From Butyrivibrio sp. INlla16 (GTDB lineage: Bacteria; Bacillota; Clostridia; Lachnospirales; Lachnospiraceae): DNA of 64,000 bases. The notes below the pieces were generated by a model. It had not been told where the DNA came from. It ran no database searches and worked only from the letters and a program-made list of their open reading frames with translations. The translations under genes were made by a program, and so were the position numbers. The stretch spans positions 181,430-245,429 of the forward strand of contig NZ_FMYB01000001.1 of NCBI RefSeq assembly GCF_900104155.1, in the 5' to 3' direction. Of this stretch, positions 49,216-57,506 are shown one piece after another. Within the stretch, counting starts at the first letter, position 1. Each line of letters opens with the position of its first letter.

Positions 49216-50412
49216 TCACACAACATTCAGCTTCTCGATCTCTGCTTTTGCATCCTCAAAATTCACGTGAGTATAGACATTAAGCGTAGTTCCAATGTCT
49301 GCATGTCCCATGAGATACTGAAGCGTTTTCGGATTCATCCCGGACTTCGCCATGTTGGAACAGTAGGTATGACGGCATACATGAGGTGTAATCTCGGGCA
49401 ACTGAAGCTTATAAATGGAATTATACTTGTCCACTATATGCTTAAAGTAATGGTCCCAGTGAAGCGAGTATGTAATGCTTCCATCCTTGTCGTAGTACAG
49501 GAATCCGGTATACCCGTCAACTATAGGCTCAACCTTGGGCGCGCTGCGTTCAGAGATGATCTTTCTAAAGCAATCCTCAACATCTTCTGTCATAGGTAGT
49601 ACTCTGGTTCCGCAAGTAGTCTTTGTGCTCTTGATGTAGTATCCGATATGTGCACGCTTCTGAAGCTGATGGTCCACATTGATCTTGTGATTCTCAAAAT
49701 CAATATCCCCAAGAGTCAGTCCGCAAAACTCCGAGATGCGAAGCCCCGTATGGAAAAGAATATAGATTCCTTCATAGTATTTGCAAAAATGAGGATCATC
49801 TTTTACAAACTTAAGGAATTTTCTCTCTTCGTCCCTAGTTATCGAAAGCCTTGTATGGCTGTCATTTACGATCACGGATGCCAATTCGAAATCAAACGGA
49901 CTCTTGCGGATCAGATCATCATCCACAGCCATCTTAAAAGCCGGTCTTAAGACGCCTCTTAAAGAATGAATTGAGCTATAACTCTTTCCATCTGCCTGAA
50001 GCTTGATAAGCCAGCATTTTGCATCCGAGAGGCGCACCGTATCAATGCGTTTTCTGCCAAAGGGATCCTTACTCAGGAAATTGGTCACCGTCTTATAACC
50101 CGCCTTTGTTGTGGGCCTCACACCGGTCTTCGTAGAAATGTATTTCTCCACAAGTTCCAGCACGGTCATATTGCCACCATTTGAAACGATGTTGTCAAAC
50201 AGATCAGCCTGAATCTGACGTTCCATTTCCCTTAGTGATAAAGTTCTGACTTTTCCCTGTGGCGTAGCATCATTATGATCAAGCCTCCAACTGTAAACGA
50301 ATTTTTCTTTTCCGTTGGCATCTATATACTTGAACTGATACCTTCCGTCCTTACGCTGGATCTCTCCGTTGTGTAAAACTCTTCCTCTGTTATCCTTTCT
50401 TTTTTCGCTCAT
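49216..50412 (-). CDS. int: Tyrosine recombinase (Tn916-type integrase) of element 2
   Basis: This 398-residue protein closely parallels the first integrase. It has the RYQFKYIDANGKEKFVYSWR arm-binding domain and catalytic R in GLRISEFCGLTLGDI, H-x-x-R in HVCRHTYCSNMAKSG, then MGHADIGTTLNVYTH with the Tyr nucleophile. I start at MSEKRKDN with AGGAGG upstream. The two enzymes probably recognise the same target but different arm repeats. Confidence 0.93.
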   Translation of the reverse strand: MSEKRKDNRGRVLHNGEIQRKDGRYQFKYIDANGKEKFVYSWRLDHNDATPQGKVRTLSLREMERQIQADLFDNIVSNGGNMTVLELVEKYISTKTGVRPTTKAGYKTVTNFLSKDPFGRKRIDTVRLSDAKCWLIKLQADGKSYSSIHSLRGVLRPAFKMAVDDDLIRKSPFDFELASVIVNDSHTRLSITRDEERKFLKFVKDDPHFCKYYEGIYILFHTGLRISEFCGLTLGDIDFENHKINVDHQLQKRAHIGYYIKSTKTTCGTRVLPMTEDVEDCFRKIISERSAPKVEPIVDGYTGFLYYDKDGSITYSLHWDHYFKHIVDKYNSIYKLQLPEITPHVCRHTYCSNMAKSGMNPKTLQYLMGHADIGTTLNVYTHVNFEDAKAEIEKLNVV

Positions 50413-50530
50413 ATTAGTAGTCCTCCTTGTCAAAATAAAAAGGCGAACTACCCGATATTGACATTATATCAATCGGGCTGTTCGCCTGCCACGTATTTTT
50501 TGTTGTGTTTTCATTATTTGATGTGCTTAT

Positions 50531-50896
50531 TCATACCGCCGTTGCCTGATCAAGAAACTCTTCGAAGAGTCTTCTTTTGATACGCTGATGCGATCCTATT
50601 TCAAGAATGAACGGCTCATTATAGTGCTCTGATATAATACTTCTAAGTCTTTTTTCTCCAATCCCGTAATACTCAGCAGCTTCCTGTATCGATAGAGAAT
50701 ATTTATCCGCAATAGAAACAGCAGGGCTATCTTTCACCTCTTTTACCGGAACCGCTTCTTTCATAGTCTTCTTCAGCTCACAAAGAATTCCATAAGCAAG
50801 CGGAACCATCGTCGGAACTTTAGCGGGACGTTCTGTAATCTCATGTATCAGAGTTATTCCGTTTGCATTGTTGCATCCAAGATCTGTATTAAGCAT
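50531..50896 (-). CDS. xis: Excisionase with an N-terminal extension
   Basis: This 121-residue protein has a typical Tn916 Xis domain at its end (YSLSIQEAAEYYGIGEKRLR, then LEIGSHQRIKRRLFEEFLDQ), preceded by about 65 extra residues without a known domain; the other Xis in this window is 67 residues. AAGGAG nine bases before supports the second ATG. It overlaps the RepA fragment gene by 8 bp. Confidence 0.85.
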   Translation of the reverse strand: MLNTDLGCNNANGITLIHEITERPAKVPTMVPLAYGILCELKKTMKEAVPVKEVKDSPAVSIADKYSLSIQEAAEYYGIGEKRLRSIISEHYNEPFILEIGSHQRIKRRLFEEFLDQATAV

Positions 50897-51305
50897 ATTT
50901 CTCATCTCCTTCCATAGTTTTCTTTACTCCGGGCTTCCAATTTGGATTGTATGGCGAAAGGAGATTATACACATAAATCCTGTTTGGCTTTCCCAGCCCT
51001 CTGTGCTTCCTCTGAACAAGATCATATTTCTCCAATTCCTTCAAAAGCTCATTGATCTTTTTGTTCCCACAGTTCATAAGTCTCATCATCTCTTCGATGG
51101 TAAAATAGATAAACACGCACCCGTGATCATCTCTCCAATCACTTCCATTGATCTCCGAGAGACATCTGCGATCAAGCAAAATCATGTATAGCATTTTTGC
51201 ATCAATCGACATTTCTTCGAATGCAGGATCCTCAAACAATCTCTTCGGAAGCCTGTAAAACAATCTTGTGTCATTCATTAATTCTTCATATTCTGTCATA
51301 TTCAT
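50889..51305 (-). CDS. RepA_N-domain protein, shortened
   Basis: This 138-residue protein carries only the RepA_N domain (FYRLPKRLFEDPAFEEMSID, then LYMILLDRRCLSEINGSDW and EEMMRLMNCGNKKINELLKE) and lacks the linker and C-terminal domain of the 315-residue RepA of element 1. A linker remnant of such a gene lies apart at 51993-52142. It may be a replication remnant or a DNA-binding regulator of xis and int, to which it is coupled. Confidence 0.75.
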   Translation of the reverse strand: MNMTEYEELMNDTRLFYRLPKRLFEDPAFEEMSIDAKMLYMILLDRRCLSEINGSDWRDDHGCVFIYFTIEEMMRLMNCGNKKINELLKELEKYDLVQRKHRGLGKPNRIYVYNLLSPYNPNWKPGVKKTMEGDEKYA

Positions 51306-51367
51306 TTTTCTTTATTCCTTTCTTTTTCCATATTGAAAATTATGTTGTTTATAAATTGGCAAGCAGT

Positions 51368-51417
51368 GCATCGGTGTACACCTGATGCGATTTTGCTTGT
51401 TGGGGAGTATGCCCCAA
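51368..51417. repeat. Palindrome and hairpin where a relaxase would be expected
   Basis: GCATC-GGTGTACACC-TGATGC (51368-51388) is a near-perfect palindrome, and TTGGGG / CCCCAA (51400-51405, 51412-51417) a hairpin. The 180-bp gap between MobC and the RepA fragment shows no gene. Deletion of a relaxase gene here is likely. Confidence 0.45.
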
Positions 51418-51485
51418 TCCCCCCGATTGCCGATTTTTCATCGACAAGCTACGCCTGCAAGCAGGCTAAAAACAATTTTCCAAAA

Positions 51486-51833
51486 CTACATAATTTCAAG
51501 CAATTTATCAAAATACTCTTTTACCGTTTCCAGAACCTTCTCATGCTCAGCTTTCATATCAGCGATAATTTTTTCATCAACCCAGCCATAGGTATTGGCT
51601 GCTTTTGCAATCTGATTAATGTTTCTGCTGTCGATGCACATCATCTTGGCAAGATCATGAATTGCAGTAAAATCTACATTGATGTAATATCCATCGATTG
51701 CCATTTTTCTGATATAGGCACTCATATTCTTGAAACCCATTTGCTCCATCCTATCCCGAATCAGTTTTAATTCTTTGTCAGAAAGCTTGATATGGATCTG
51801 TCTGTTACACGGAAGATATTCTTGATTAAACAT
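51486..51833 (-). CDS. mobC: MobC-family relaxosome protein of element 2
   Basis: This 115-residue protein has the ribbon-helix-helix start RQIHIKLSDKELKLIRDRME, then SAYIRKMAIDGYYINV and the IDSRNINQIAKAANTYG motif, all as in MobC. Its usual partner, the relaxase, is absent. It may let element 2 be moved in trans by the relaxase of another element. A short terminator sits in its leader. Confidence 0.8.
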   Translation of the reverse strand: MFNQEYLPCNRQIHIKLSDKELKLIRDRMEQMGFKNMSAYIRKMAIDGYYINVDFTAIHDLAKMMCIDSRNINQIAKAANTYGWVDEKIIADMKAEHEKVLETVKEYFDKLLEIM

Positions 51834-51854
51834 TTTTCTTTCTCCTCATAAAAT

Positions 51855-51878
51855 GAAAAAGACATCCCTAAGGATGCC
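51855..51878 (-). terminator. Terminator-like hairpin upstream of mobC
   Basis: GACATCC (51861-51867) pairs with GGATGCC (51872-51878) with one wobble. TTTTTC follows on the minus strand. It lies about 20 bp before the mobC start region. Confidence 0.65.
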
Positions 51879-51955
51879 TGCGTTAACAGTTACCGGTATT
51901 CTTTTCTATGATCCTCTCAAAATGATCACCTCCTGTCCTTATCCCATCCGATCCA

Positions 51956-51982
51956 CCGTAGTGTAGTTTTGACACACTACGG
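51956..51982. repeat. Inverted repeat, candidate oriT
   Basis: CCGTAGTGT (51956-51964) and ACACTACGG (51974-51982) are perfect 9-bp arms with a 9-nt loop. It lies 120 bp upstream of mobC, a common place for oriT. No T-run follows. A further repeat, CGCGTGTCC with GGACACACG, lies near 52085-52125. Confidence 0.45.
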
Positions 51983-51992
51983 ATAGGATACG

Positions 51993-52142
51993 ATTAGTAT
52001 TAATAAAGTCAGTTTTATTTCTCTCAGTCTTATTACTTTGTCCTTTTGACATTTCTTCACGTTTCTGAAGGACATTTCCTGAAGTCTGATTTTCATACTT
52101 CCCGCGTGTCCTTTTAAGACTACTATGGTATGATTTGGACAC
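51993..52142 (-). pseudogene. Remnant of a repA linker region
   Basis: The minus strand encodes SLKRTRGKYENQTSGNVLQK and then SNKTERNKTDFINTN, a pattern very like the Asn/Thr-rich linker of RepA proteins (SNNTEINNTDFSNTE in element 1). No start, N-terminal domain or C-terminal domain is attached. The RepA_N domain now lies 700 bp away, beyond mobC, so the module was rearranged. Confidence 0.6.
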
Positions 52143-52335
52143 ACGAGAGTAAGTTATCCACATCCAGATATGGTAAGTATAATCCCCATCATTTCGCATC
52201 ATCTCCTTCTTTCCTCGAATATTTGTTGATACTGCACAAACATTTTTGTGAAATATAACAGCAAAAAATCGGTATACTTTGTAGACATCTTTTTGCCTTT
52301 TACCCATGATCCTGCTTACACAATTATTAAATGGC

Positions 52336-52372
52336 AACAAAAAAAGCCCAAACTACAAGGAGTCTGAGCTTT
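52336..52372 (-). terminator. Leader terminator of the mob/rep unit of element 2
   Basis: AAAGCCCAAACT (52343-52354) pairs over 12 bp with AGTCTGAGCTTT (52361-52372), with two wobbles. Seven T residues follow on the minus strand. It lies about 60 bp behind a strong promoter. Confidence 0.75.
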
Positions 52373-52430
52373 GTCATACATTTATAAAACTGTCTGTTTA
52401 CCGATTTTTGGGTATAAGAAACACACCAAT

Positions 52431-52459
52431 AATATAGAATATGTGTTCGACTTTGTCAA
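52431..52459 (-). promoter_or_regulatory. Sigma-A promoter reading towards mobC
   Basis: TTGACA (52454-52459 complement) and TATATT (52431-52436 complement) are 17 bp apart on the minus strand. The -35 box overlaps the stop of the GyrI-like gene. Confidence 0.75.
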
Positions 52460-53094
52460 GTATCTTTTCTTCTAATAGGATGCCTAATTACTGTCTTCAT
52501 TTTCTCCGGAACTACTTTTCTTGCATCGCTCAAATAAATCTCGTGATGTAGACGCTTATCTGTAATATCAAGCTCATACCCCTGTTCTTCCGTGAACTTG
52601 TGCATAGCATCAACTGTAGCAGGCTCGTCATCATAAGAACCGAGATGCATACACTGGACACATAAGCCCTCTTCAATAGTCAGGAACTCAACCTTAGAAA
52701 AATCTAGTTTTTTCTTTTTTGTCGCCACATTTACTGCCCAATTGAAATCATATTCGCTCACAAAATCCGGAAGGCGTATCACAGAAATCCAGCGAAAATC
52801 TTCCTTGTGTGCATAATCAATACCGTCCTTACCGTCCATCCACCAAAAGCCCTCCAACGGTGGAACCACATAATCGAAGTATCCATCTATCTGATGGTCG
52901 CCTTTCTTGCTCATCTTGATAGTAAAAGCTATCCCATATAACAGTCCTATTGCAGCTTTATATTCACCATTTTCATCGTTTGGATTGCCTTTGCCACGAA
53001 TCGCAATATAATTCATCTTTGGAACCGATATTATTGCCGGTTTATCTTTGGGCATGTAAAACTCTTTGTATTCTTTCTTAAAATCAAACGCCAC
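52456..53094 (-). CDS. GyrI-like small-molecule-binding protein
   Basis: This 212-residue protein starts MAFDFKKEYKEFYMPKDKPA and continues SVPKMNYIAIRGKGNPNDEN, VVPPLEGFWWMDG, FRWISVIRLPDFV and a second half with LCVQCMHLGSYDDEPATVDA and HHEIYLSDARKV. This is the GyrI/SHS2 fold seen in SbmC and in effector domains of MerR regulators, here as a stand-alone protein; related proteins can hydrolyse cyclopropanoid toxins. Last gene of the WYL-led operon. Confidence 0.75.
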   Translation of the reverse strand: MAFDFKKEYKEFYMPKDKPAIISVPKMNYIAIRGKGNPNDENGEYKAAIGLLYGIAFTIKMSKKGDHQIDGYFDYVVPPLEGFWWMDGKDGIDYAHKEDFRWISVIRLPDFVSEYDFNWAVNVATKKKKLDFSKVEFLTIEEGLCVQCMHLGSYDDEPATVDAMHKFTEEQGYELDITDKRLHHEIYLSDARKVVPEKMKTVIRHPIRRKDT

Positions 53095-53099
53095 TGCAC

Positions 53100-53390
53100 T
53101 TACCCCCTTAGTCGTTTTACTCTTTCGTCCACATTCTTCATAAACTCTTCTTCCGACAGACTCGGATCCCTAGTTCCCAGTATCAGGTCGCAGGGCAGAT
53201 TATCACACTCTCCACAGGAATTAAAACCATTCCGGATCCGGCAACAATAATATATGGGACACCCCTTTCCTTCCGGTGCATGAAACACCTTTCCACATAC
53301 AGCATTGCAACCCATACACATTTCTCCGTAGCAATAGCACGCACTGCAGTCCGAACCACAGCAGCTAATCATTTCATTAAGATCACTCAT
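53100..53390 (-). CDS. DUF3795 zinc-binding protein
   Basis: This 96-residue protein is rich in cysteine: ISCCGSDCSACYCYGEMCMG near the start and KGCPIYYCC, then CGECDNLPC, the layout of DUF3795. Function unknown; probably binds zinc or an iron-sulfur cluster. The start overlaps the MmcQ/YjbR gene by 8 bp. It belongs to the WYL-led operon. Confidence 0.8.
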   Translation of the reverse strand: MSDLNEMISCCGSDCSACYCYGEMCMGCNAVCGKVFHAPEGKGCPIYYCCRIRNGFNSCGECDNLPCDLILGTRDPSLSEEEFMKNVDERVKRLRG

Positions 53391-53748
53391 CTCCCAATAT
53401 CTCCTTTTGCTTTTTCTTACTGAAACTTCCAAGCACGATTTTGTATGCCTTTCCAAGAAGATCCATTAAGATATCATCCGGCACATCACCATCTGCTTTC
53501 ACGGAATTCCAATGTATCTTATTCATGTAATAGCCGGGGATTATATCCTCGTACTGCTTGCGCCAGAAATCCCCCTCCAACGGTTCCAGTTTCAGCGTTA
53601 TGTAATAGGGCTTATCATAATCATCCAGGCATATTGCGGCAAACATCTTCCCACCGATCTGGTAACGGATCCAGTTCCAATCCTTCTGCAAGTCCTTGGT
53701 TACGCCAGGCATTTTCAGTAAATAATCATCAATCCATTCGTATTTCAT
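53383..53748 (-). CDS. MmcQ/YjbR-family protein
   Basis: This 121-residue protein has the small MmcQ/YjbR fold: LLKMPGVTKDLQKDWNWIRY, then GKMFAAICLDDYDKPYYITL and the NKIHWNSVKADGDVPDDILM end. Such proteins resemble a DNA-binding fold and often sit near resistance or repair genes; the role is unknown. It overlaps the DUF3795 gene. Confidence 0.82.
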   Translation of the reverse strand: MKYEWIDDYLLKMPGVTKDLQKDWNWIRYQIGGKMFAAICLDDYDKPYYITLKLEPLEGDFWRKQYEDIIPGYYMNKIHWNSVKADGDVPDDILMDLLGKAYKIVLGSFSKKKQKEILGDE

Positions 53749-53787
53749 GACATCAGTCTCCCATTTTCTTAACCAATATGGCTGAGT

Positions 53788-54987
53788 TCAAAACTCTTTT
53801 TCCACAATCTTACAGTCGTTGAATTTCGCAAAACCGTCCAGAGTTTTCTCCAATGCCGAATTTAAGGCTTTTGTCTGTCGGATTCCTTGCTCCCACCATA
53901 AACCTTTTACATGAAGGGCGCATCTATTACGATCCGGAACCGCCTCAATACGGCCGACAAATCGATCCCCATATACAATCGGTAATGTATAATAACCATA
54001 CTTTCTCTTAGCCGCAGGTGTATAAATCTCCCAGGAATACTTAAAATCCCACAAAGCAAATATTAAGGCCTTATCCCATAGTAGAGGATCAAGCGGCGCC
54101 ACAAATGACATCCTTGGTTTCAGATCCGCACTTCCGTTAAGAATGTCCTTCATGAGAGATTCATCTTCTGTACGATAGTAAAAATGTGTCTTTATCCCCT
54201 CTACCATAACAGATTTGATCTTATCAGTAGCTGACAGTTCAGAGAGCACTTTTTTCCTTAAATCAGCTTTCATATCAATACCCAGAAAAGCTGTGCTGCT
54301 CTTATCCCACAGCAGGCCAACCGCTCCGATTCTTCGAAGAACCCGCCATATGATCAGACTAAACTCATCACTACACGGATTATCTGCTTTCAGTATCGCG
54401 ACAGGAATGTATTTCTCTGCAAGGTCGTAATACTTACGGCTGCCATTTTTATGATGAATGATCAGTTCACCCTCCGTATATAACTGTTCCAAAACCGATC
54501 TTGCCGCAGGAGACTTTTTTTGCCAGTTGCCGCTCCAATGCATTGAAGAATGCCAGTATATCTCACCTTCGATTGGTAATGTATCGCTGCAGACTGGCCC
54601 GTTCTCCCTAATATATGCTACAGCCTCTTCCTTTATTTCTTGCAGTCCTTCAAAACCATCGCCCATTTTCTTGCTGCGATCCCTGTAGGAAGCAAAATAT
54701 GGCCAGTCCTCTATGGGCCATATGGATAATTCCTTATCAACATAGTCTACAAGTTTACGGTCTTCATACAATAGTTCTCGCAGCATTGATTTCTTAAAGC
54801 CTTTGACTCTTGACTGTAGTGTCAATTCAGCATTCTTGCCGCAAACATCAACCGGATCAAACTGAATGCATCCTGCCTGACGCACATAGTCATAGGTCCC
54901 TGCCTTACCCACAAAACGATATGAACCAATCAATCCCTGCTTTGCCAATATAAATTGCCTAGCCTGTTGTTTTGTAATGGTTAGCAT
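53788..54987 (-). CDS. YcaQ-family winged-helix DNA glycosylase-like protein
   Basis: This 399-residue protein has the family's start (ARQFILAKQGLIGSYRFVGK, then GCIQFDPVDVCGKNAELTLQ), the QSR-like ligand region TLQSRVKGFKKSMLRELLYE and the late PRMSFVAPLDPLLWDKALIF motif. YcaQ and AlkX-type enzymes unhook DNA interstrand cross-links made by natural products. The gene lies in an operon with a GyrI-like protein, which fits a genotoxin or antibiotic resistance island. Confidence 0.8.
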   Translation of the reverse strand: MLTITKQQARQFILAKQGLIGSYRFVGKAGTYDYVRQAGCIQFDPVDVCGKNAELTLQSRVKGFKKSMLRELLYEDRKLVDYVDKELSIWPIEDWPYFASYRDRSKKMGDGFEGLQEIKEEAVAYIRENGPVCSDTLPIEGEIYWHSSMHWSGNWQKKSPAARSVLEQLYTEGELIIHHKNGSRKYYDLAEKYIPVAILKADNPCSDEFSLIIWRVLRRIGAVGLLWDKSSTAFLGIDMKADLRKKVLSELSATDKIKSVMVEGIKTHFYYRTEDESLMKDILNGSADLKPRMSFVAPLDPLLWDKALIFALWDFKYSWEIYTPAAKRKYGYYTLPIVYGDRFVGRIEAVPDRNRCALHVKGLWWEQGIRQTKALNSALEKTLDGFAKFNDCKIVEKEF

Positions 54988-54999
54988 ATTCCCAGCCCC

Positions 55000-55380
55000 T
55001 TATCCAATGTATGCAACCGCATCGACTTGAAATTGCAGACCGTCCTTGCCACCCACATGCGCAAATTCGGTCTGTATTGACTTTCTCACAGGATACTTTC
55101 CGCCAAATCTTTCTTTTATGATTCTTTCCATGACAGGAATATTCCAAACGTCTCTGAACAAACAATCCATCTGAACCACAGATTCCAGAGTAAGTCCGAC
55201 CAGAGCAAGCCTTTCCTCCATATTGTCGAAAGCACCATTTATCTGCTCTTCTATAGTTCCTCCGACATTTCCAACGCAGTATCCTAAAAAACAAAAATCT
55301 CCTGCTTTAATGATTCCTGAATGTGCCCATTCTTCGCTTACATCGTATCTTTCAATTTTCCCCACTTTTCTTTCCTCCAT
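55000..55380 (-). CDS. RidA-family protein
   Basis: This 126-residue protein has the chorismate-mutase-like RidA fold: YDVSEEWAHSGIIKAGDFCF near the start, QINGAFDNMEERLALVGLTL, and a C-terminal RKSIQTEFAHVGGKDGLQFQ VDAVAYIG. The Arg that binds the substrate carboxylate in imine deaminases is not clearly in place. Its start overlaps the WYL regulator by 29 bp. Confidence 0.82.
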   Translation of the reverse strand: MEERKVGKIERYDVSEEWAHSGIIKAGDFCFLGYCVGNVGGTIEEQINGAFDNMEERLALVGLTLESVVQMDCLFRDVWNIPVMERIIKERFGGKYPVRKSIQTEFAHVGGKDGLQFQVDAVAYIG

Positions 55381-56278
55381 ATTTTTTGAACATTGATTCT
55401 GCGATACTTTTTAATTTCTCACGTACTTCTATCGGTTCAATAACCTCAACTTTATCTCCAAAGGTAAGCATCCACATGGTAAGATCGTTCATATCGCTGT
55501 AATCCTGAATCAAAAGAAGTCTTCCGTCTTCTATAACCTTATAGCAATCCGGTCCAAATTCTTCAACCAACCTCCATTTCATGTCAGGTTCAAATAAAGC
55601 CTTGAGAATTATATTCCTTGGAAATGCCATCTCCGAAGTAAGGTCAGGCACCGGCGCATTTCTGCATAAAAATTCCTGTTCTGTTTCTTTTACCTTATCC
55701 ATGCGATTCAGCTTAAACAGCCTGTAATCTTTACGTTTCAGGCACCATCCATACACATACCAGCTGGTCCATTTGAAAACAACATAATATGGTTCTATAG
55801 AGCGCTTGCTCTCTCCTGAGGGCGCATAATAGTCAAATTCCAAAATATGCCTGTTCTCTATCGCATCCTGCATAGTAGCTATCTTGGGTGCAAGTGAAGT
55901 CTTGTACCAGGAGGACAAATCAATCAAAATAGAATCTCTGCCACTGATAAGTTCTGACGATCCAGCCTGAATCTTTTCCATCAATTGACCGTAATACCTG
56001 CTTCCACTCACACTATCCAAGCTCCGAAGTCCGGCAAGGATCATCTGCATATCCCGGGATGTCAAAAGAGTCCTGTCCATTCGGTATCCATTCATAATGG
56101 AGATACCACCTCCAGATCCTTGCATAGTGCGAATCGGTATTCCCGCCTTGCAAAGAGCTTCTATATCTCTGCCTATCGTTCTTCGTGACACTTCAAAATG
56201 CTCCGCAAGCTCAGGCGCCGTTATCATCTCTTTCTGCAACAGTATCGATAATATTCCGATTAGCCTGTCTATCTTCAT
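55352..56278 (-). CDS. WYL-domain (YafY-type) transcriptional regulator
   Basis: This 308-residue protein has a DeoR-type helix-turn-helix at 1-60 (MKIDRLIGILSILLQKEMIT, then APELAEHFEVSRRTIGRDIE) and a WYL ligand-binding domain from about 135 (RHILEFDYYAPSGESKRSIE, then WYVYGWCLKRKDYRLFKLNR). It probably controls itself and the five following genes; a perfect dyad lies 33 bp upstream of its start. Confidence 0.9.
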   Translation of the reverse strand: MKIDRLIGILSILLQKEMITAPELAEHFEVSRRTIGRDIEALCKAGIPIRTMQGSGGGISIMNGYRMDRTLLTSRDMQMILAGLRSLDSVSGSRYYGQLMEKIQAGSSELISGRDSILIDLSSWYKTSLAPKIATMQDAIENRHILEFDYYAPSGESKRSIEPYYVVFKWTSWYVYGWCLKRKDYRLFKLNRMDKVKETEQEFLCRNAPVPDLTSEMAFPRNIILKALFEPDMKWRLVEEFGPDCYKVIEDGRLLLIQDYSDMNDLTMWMLTFGDKVEVIEPIEVREKLKSIAESMFKKYGGKKSGEN

Positions 56279-56310
56279 ATGCTTACCTTTCCTGATTATC
56301 CTATCAAAGC

Positions 56311-56336
56311 AAACAAGACAACTGTATGTCTTGTTT
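56311..56336. promoter_or_regulatory. Perfect 10-bp dyad, likely operator of the WYL regulator
   Basis: AAACAAGACA (56311-56320) and TGTCTTGTTT (56327-56336) flank a 6-bp spacer. It lies between the promoter region and the WYL start, the usual place for self-control. Confidence 0.7.
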
Positions 56337-56348
56337 AGAATAAATTTT

Positions 56349-56391
56349 TTCCTGTACTCCAGTTTCAGTTTCAAAGTTCAGAGTACAGGAA
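56349..56391. repeat. 11-bp hairpin upstream of the WYL operon
   Basis: TTCCTGTACTC (56349-56359) pairs perfectly with GAGTACAGGAA (56381-56391). T-run quality is poor on the minus strand. It may end the upstream deaminase-like transcript. The rest of the 289-bp gap shows no gene. Confidence 0.5.
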
Positions 56392-56567
56392 GTGTTATTA
56401 CCGTTTTAATAAAACCTGATGTAAAGTTAAAACCCCAAAACAATAAAGCGATATGTCGCGTAGCTCATCTGTCATACAGATGTTCCCGGGGATTGGGGAT
56501 TGCACCCAACAAGCCAGCGCATGCTTTGTCTGGACACAGACATTGCTTGCTAATTTGTATAAATGCC

Positions 56568-57506
56568 TTAATTTGCATCTAACCCAATGATTCTGATATT
56601 GTCCAGTTCCTCCGCAGTCAGACATCCGCTCTGATATAAACGGAGGTATTCCTTGGATACGTCCGAATCAAAAATCAATACATCATCTGAATTGATGGTT
56701 ACATCCACACCGCTATGATAAAGCTCAGCAATGGGGTGAGTCTTCAAGTCATTAACCCTTCCAAGAAGATAGTTGCTCGATGGTGTAATGTTTAGCCGAA
56801 TCTTATGATCTGCCAGAAAACGGACTACAGAAGGATCATTTATCGCCGCGATCCCGTGCTGGACCTCATCAAGTTCCAAACATTCTACAGCCTTGCGTAC
56901 ATCCTCAGCCGTTCCCCATTCACCAACGTGAGCTTTGAGTCTTAGTCCTTCAGCCTTAGCTCGTCTATAGATGGGGATAAAGTTTTCTATGGGCTGCGCC
57001 AGCTCATCTCCATACAAATCTATGGAATAAAAGGCTTTGCATCCCCAAAAATGAGACAGACAATCCTCTAAATACGCAATATCACAGTGACGCGAAATTC
57101 CAATCTGAAGCCTGAGTTCTATCTCCGGTGCGATCTCTCGGTGAGCGGTTTCAAAAGCATCCACCAGTTCATTGATGTCGTTGCCCCAAAATGCACCCAG
57201 CCCCCAAACATCTTCACCAATCTCAAGAATGGAGACCCCATCCTCCTTTGCCTGCACAAAGGTTGCCTTTATCAACAGCCTTCGCCCTTCCGGTGTGTCA
57301 AAAAAATTTCCTATATTCGCTCCGTTCCATGCATGCATTTCATCCATAGAATTAAGAGGCTCGGTAATCGGCCGAATATCCCGACCAGAACGCTCAAGCA
57401 AATATTTCCGGCTTCCTCCAAGCACAAAATGATTGTGCAGATCAGCCTTGGGAAATTTGCGGATTGTTTCTATATTTCCTTTTTTGAGTGCTTCTATAAA
57501 ATCCAT
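56568..57506 (-). CDS. Adenosine deaminase-like hydrolase
   Basis: This 312-residue protein has the amidohydrolase ligands: FPKADLHNHFVLGGS (HxH), RLKAHVGEWGTAE (His and the Glu general acid), VQHGIAAINDP (His) and VTINSDDVLIFDSDVSKEYL (Asp pair). It should deaminate adenosine or a related base. It ends at RIIGLDAN, about 15-20 residues shorter than usual. I prefer the ATG at 57506; binding site is weak. It lies just downstream of the defence operon. Confidence 0.82.
   Translation of the reverse strand: MDFIEALKKGNIETIRKFPKADLHNHFVLGGSRKYLLERSGRDIRPITEPLNSMDEMHAWNGANIGNFFDTPEGRRLLIKATFVQAKEDGVSILEIGEDVWGLGAFWGNDINELVDAFETAHREIAPEIELRLQIGISRHCDIAYLEDCLSHFWGCKAFYSIDLYGDELAQPIENFIPIYRRAKAEGLRLKAHVGEWGTAEDVRKAVECLELDEVQHGIAAINDPSVVRFLADHKIRLNITPSSNYLLGRVNDLKTHPIAELYHSGVDVTINSDDVLIFDSDVSKEYLRLYQSGCLTAEELDNIRIIGLDAN

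Noticed and set aside
51939..52340. 133-codon minus-strand frame upstream of mobC
   Set aside because: It has no binding site, and only its middle resembles the RepA linker. I list that part as a remnant.
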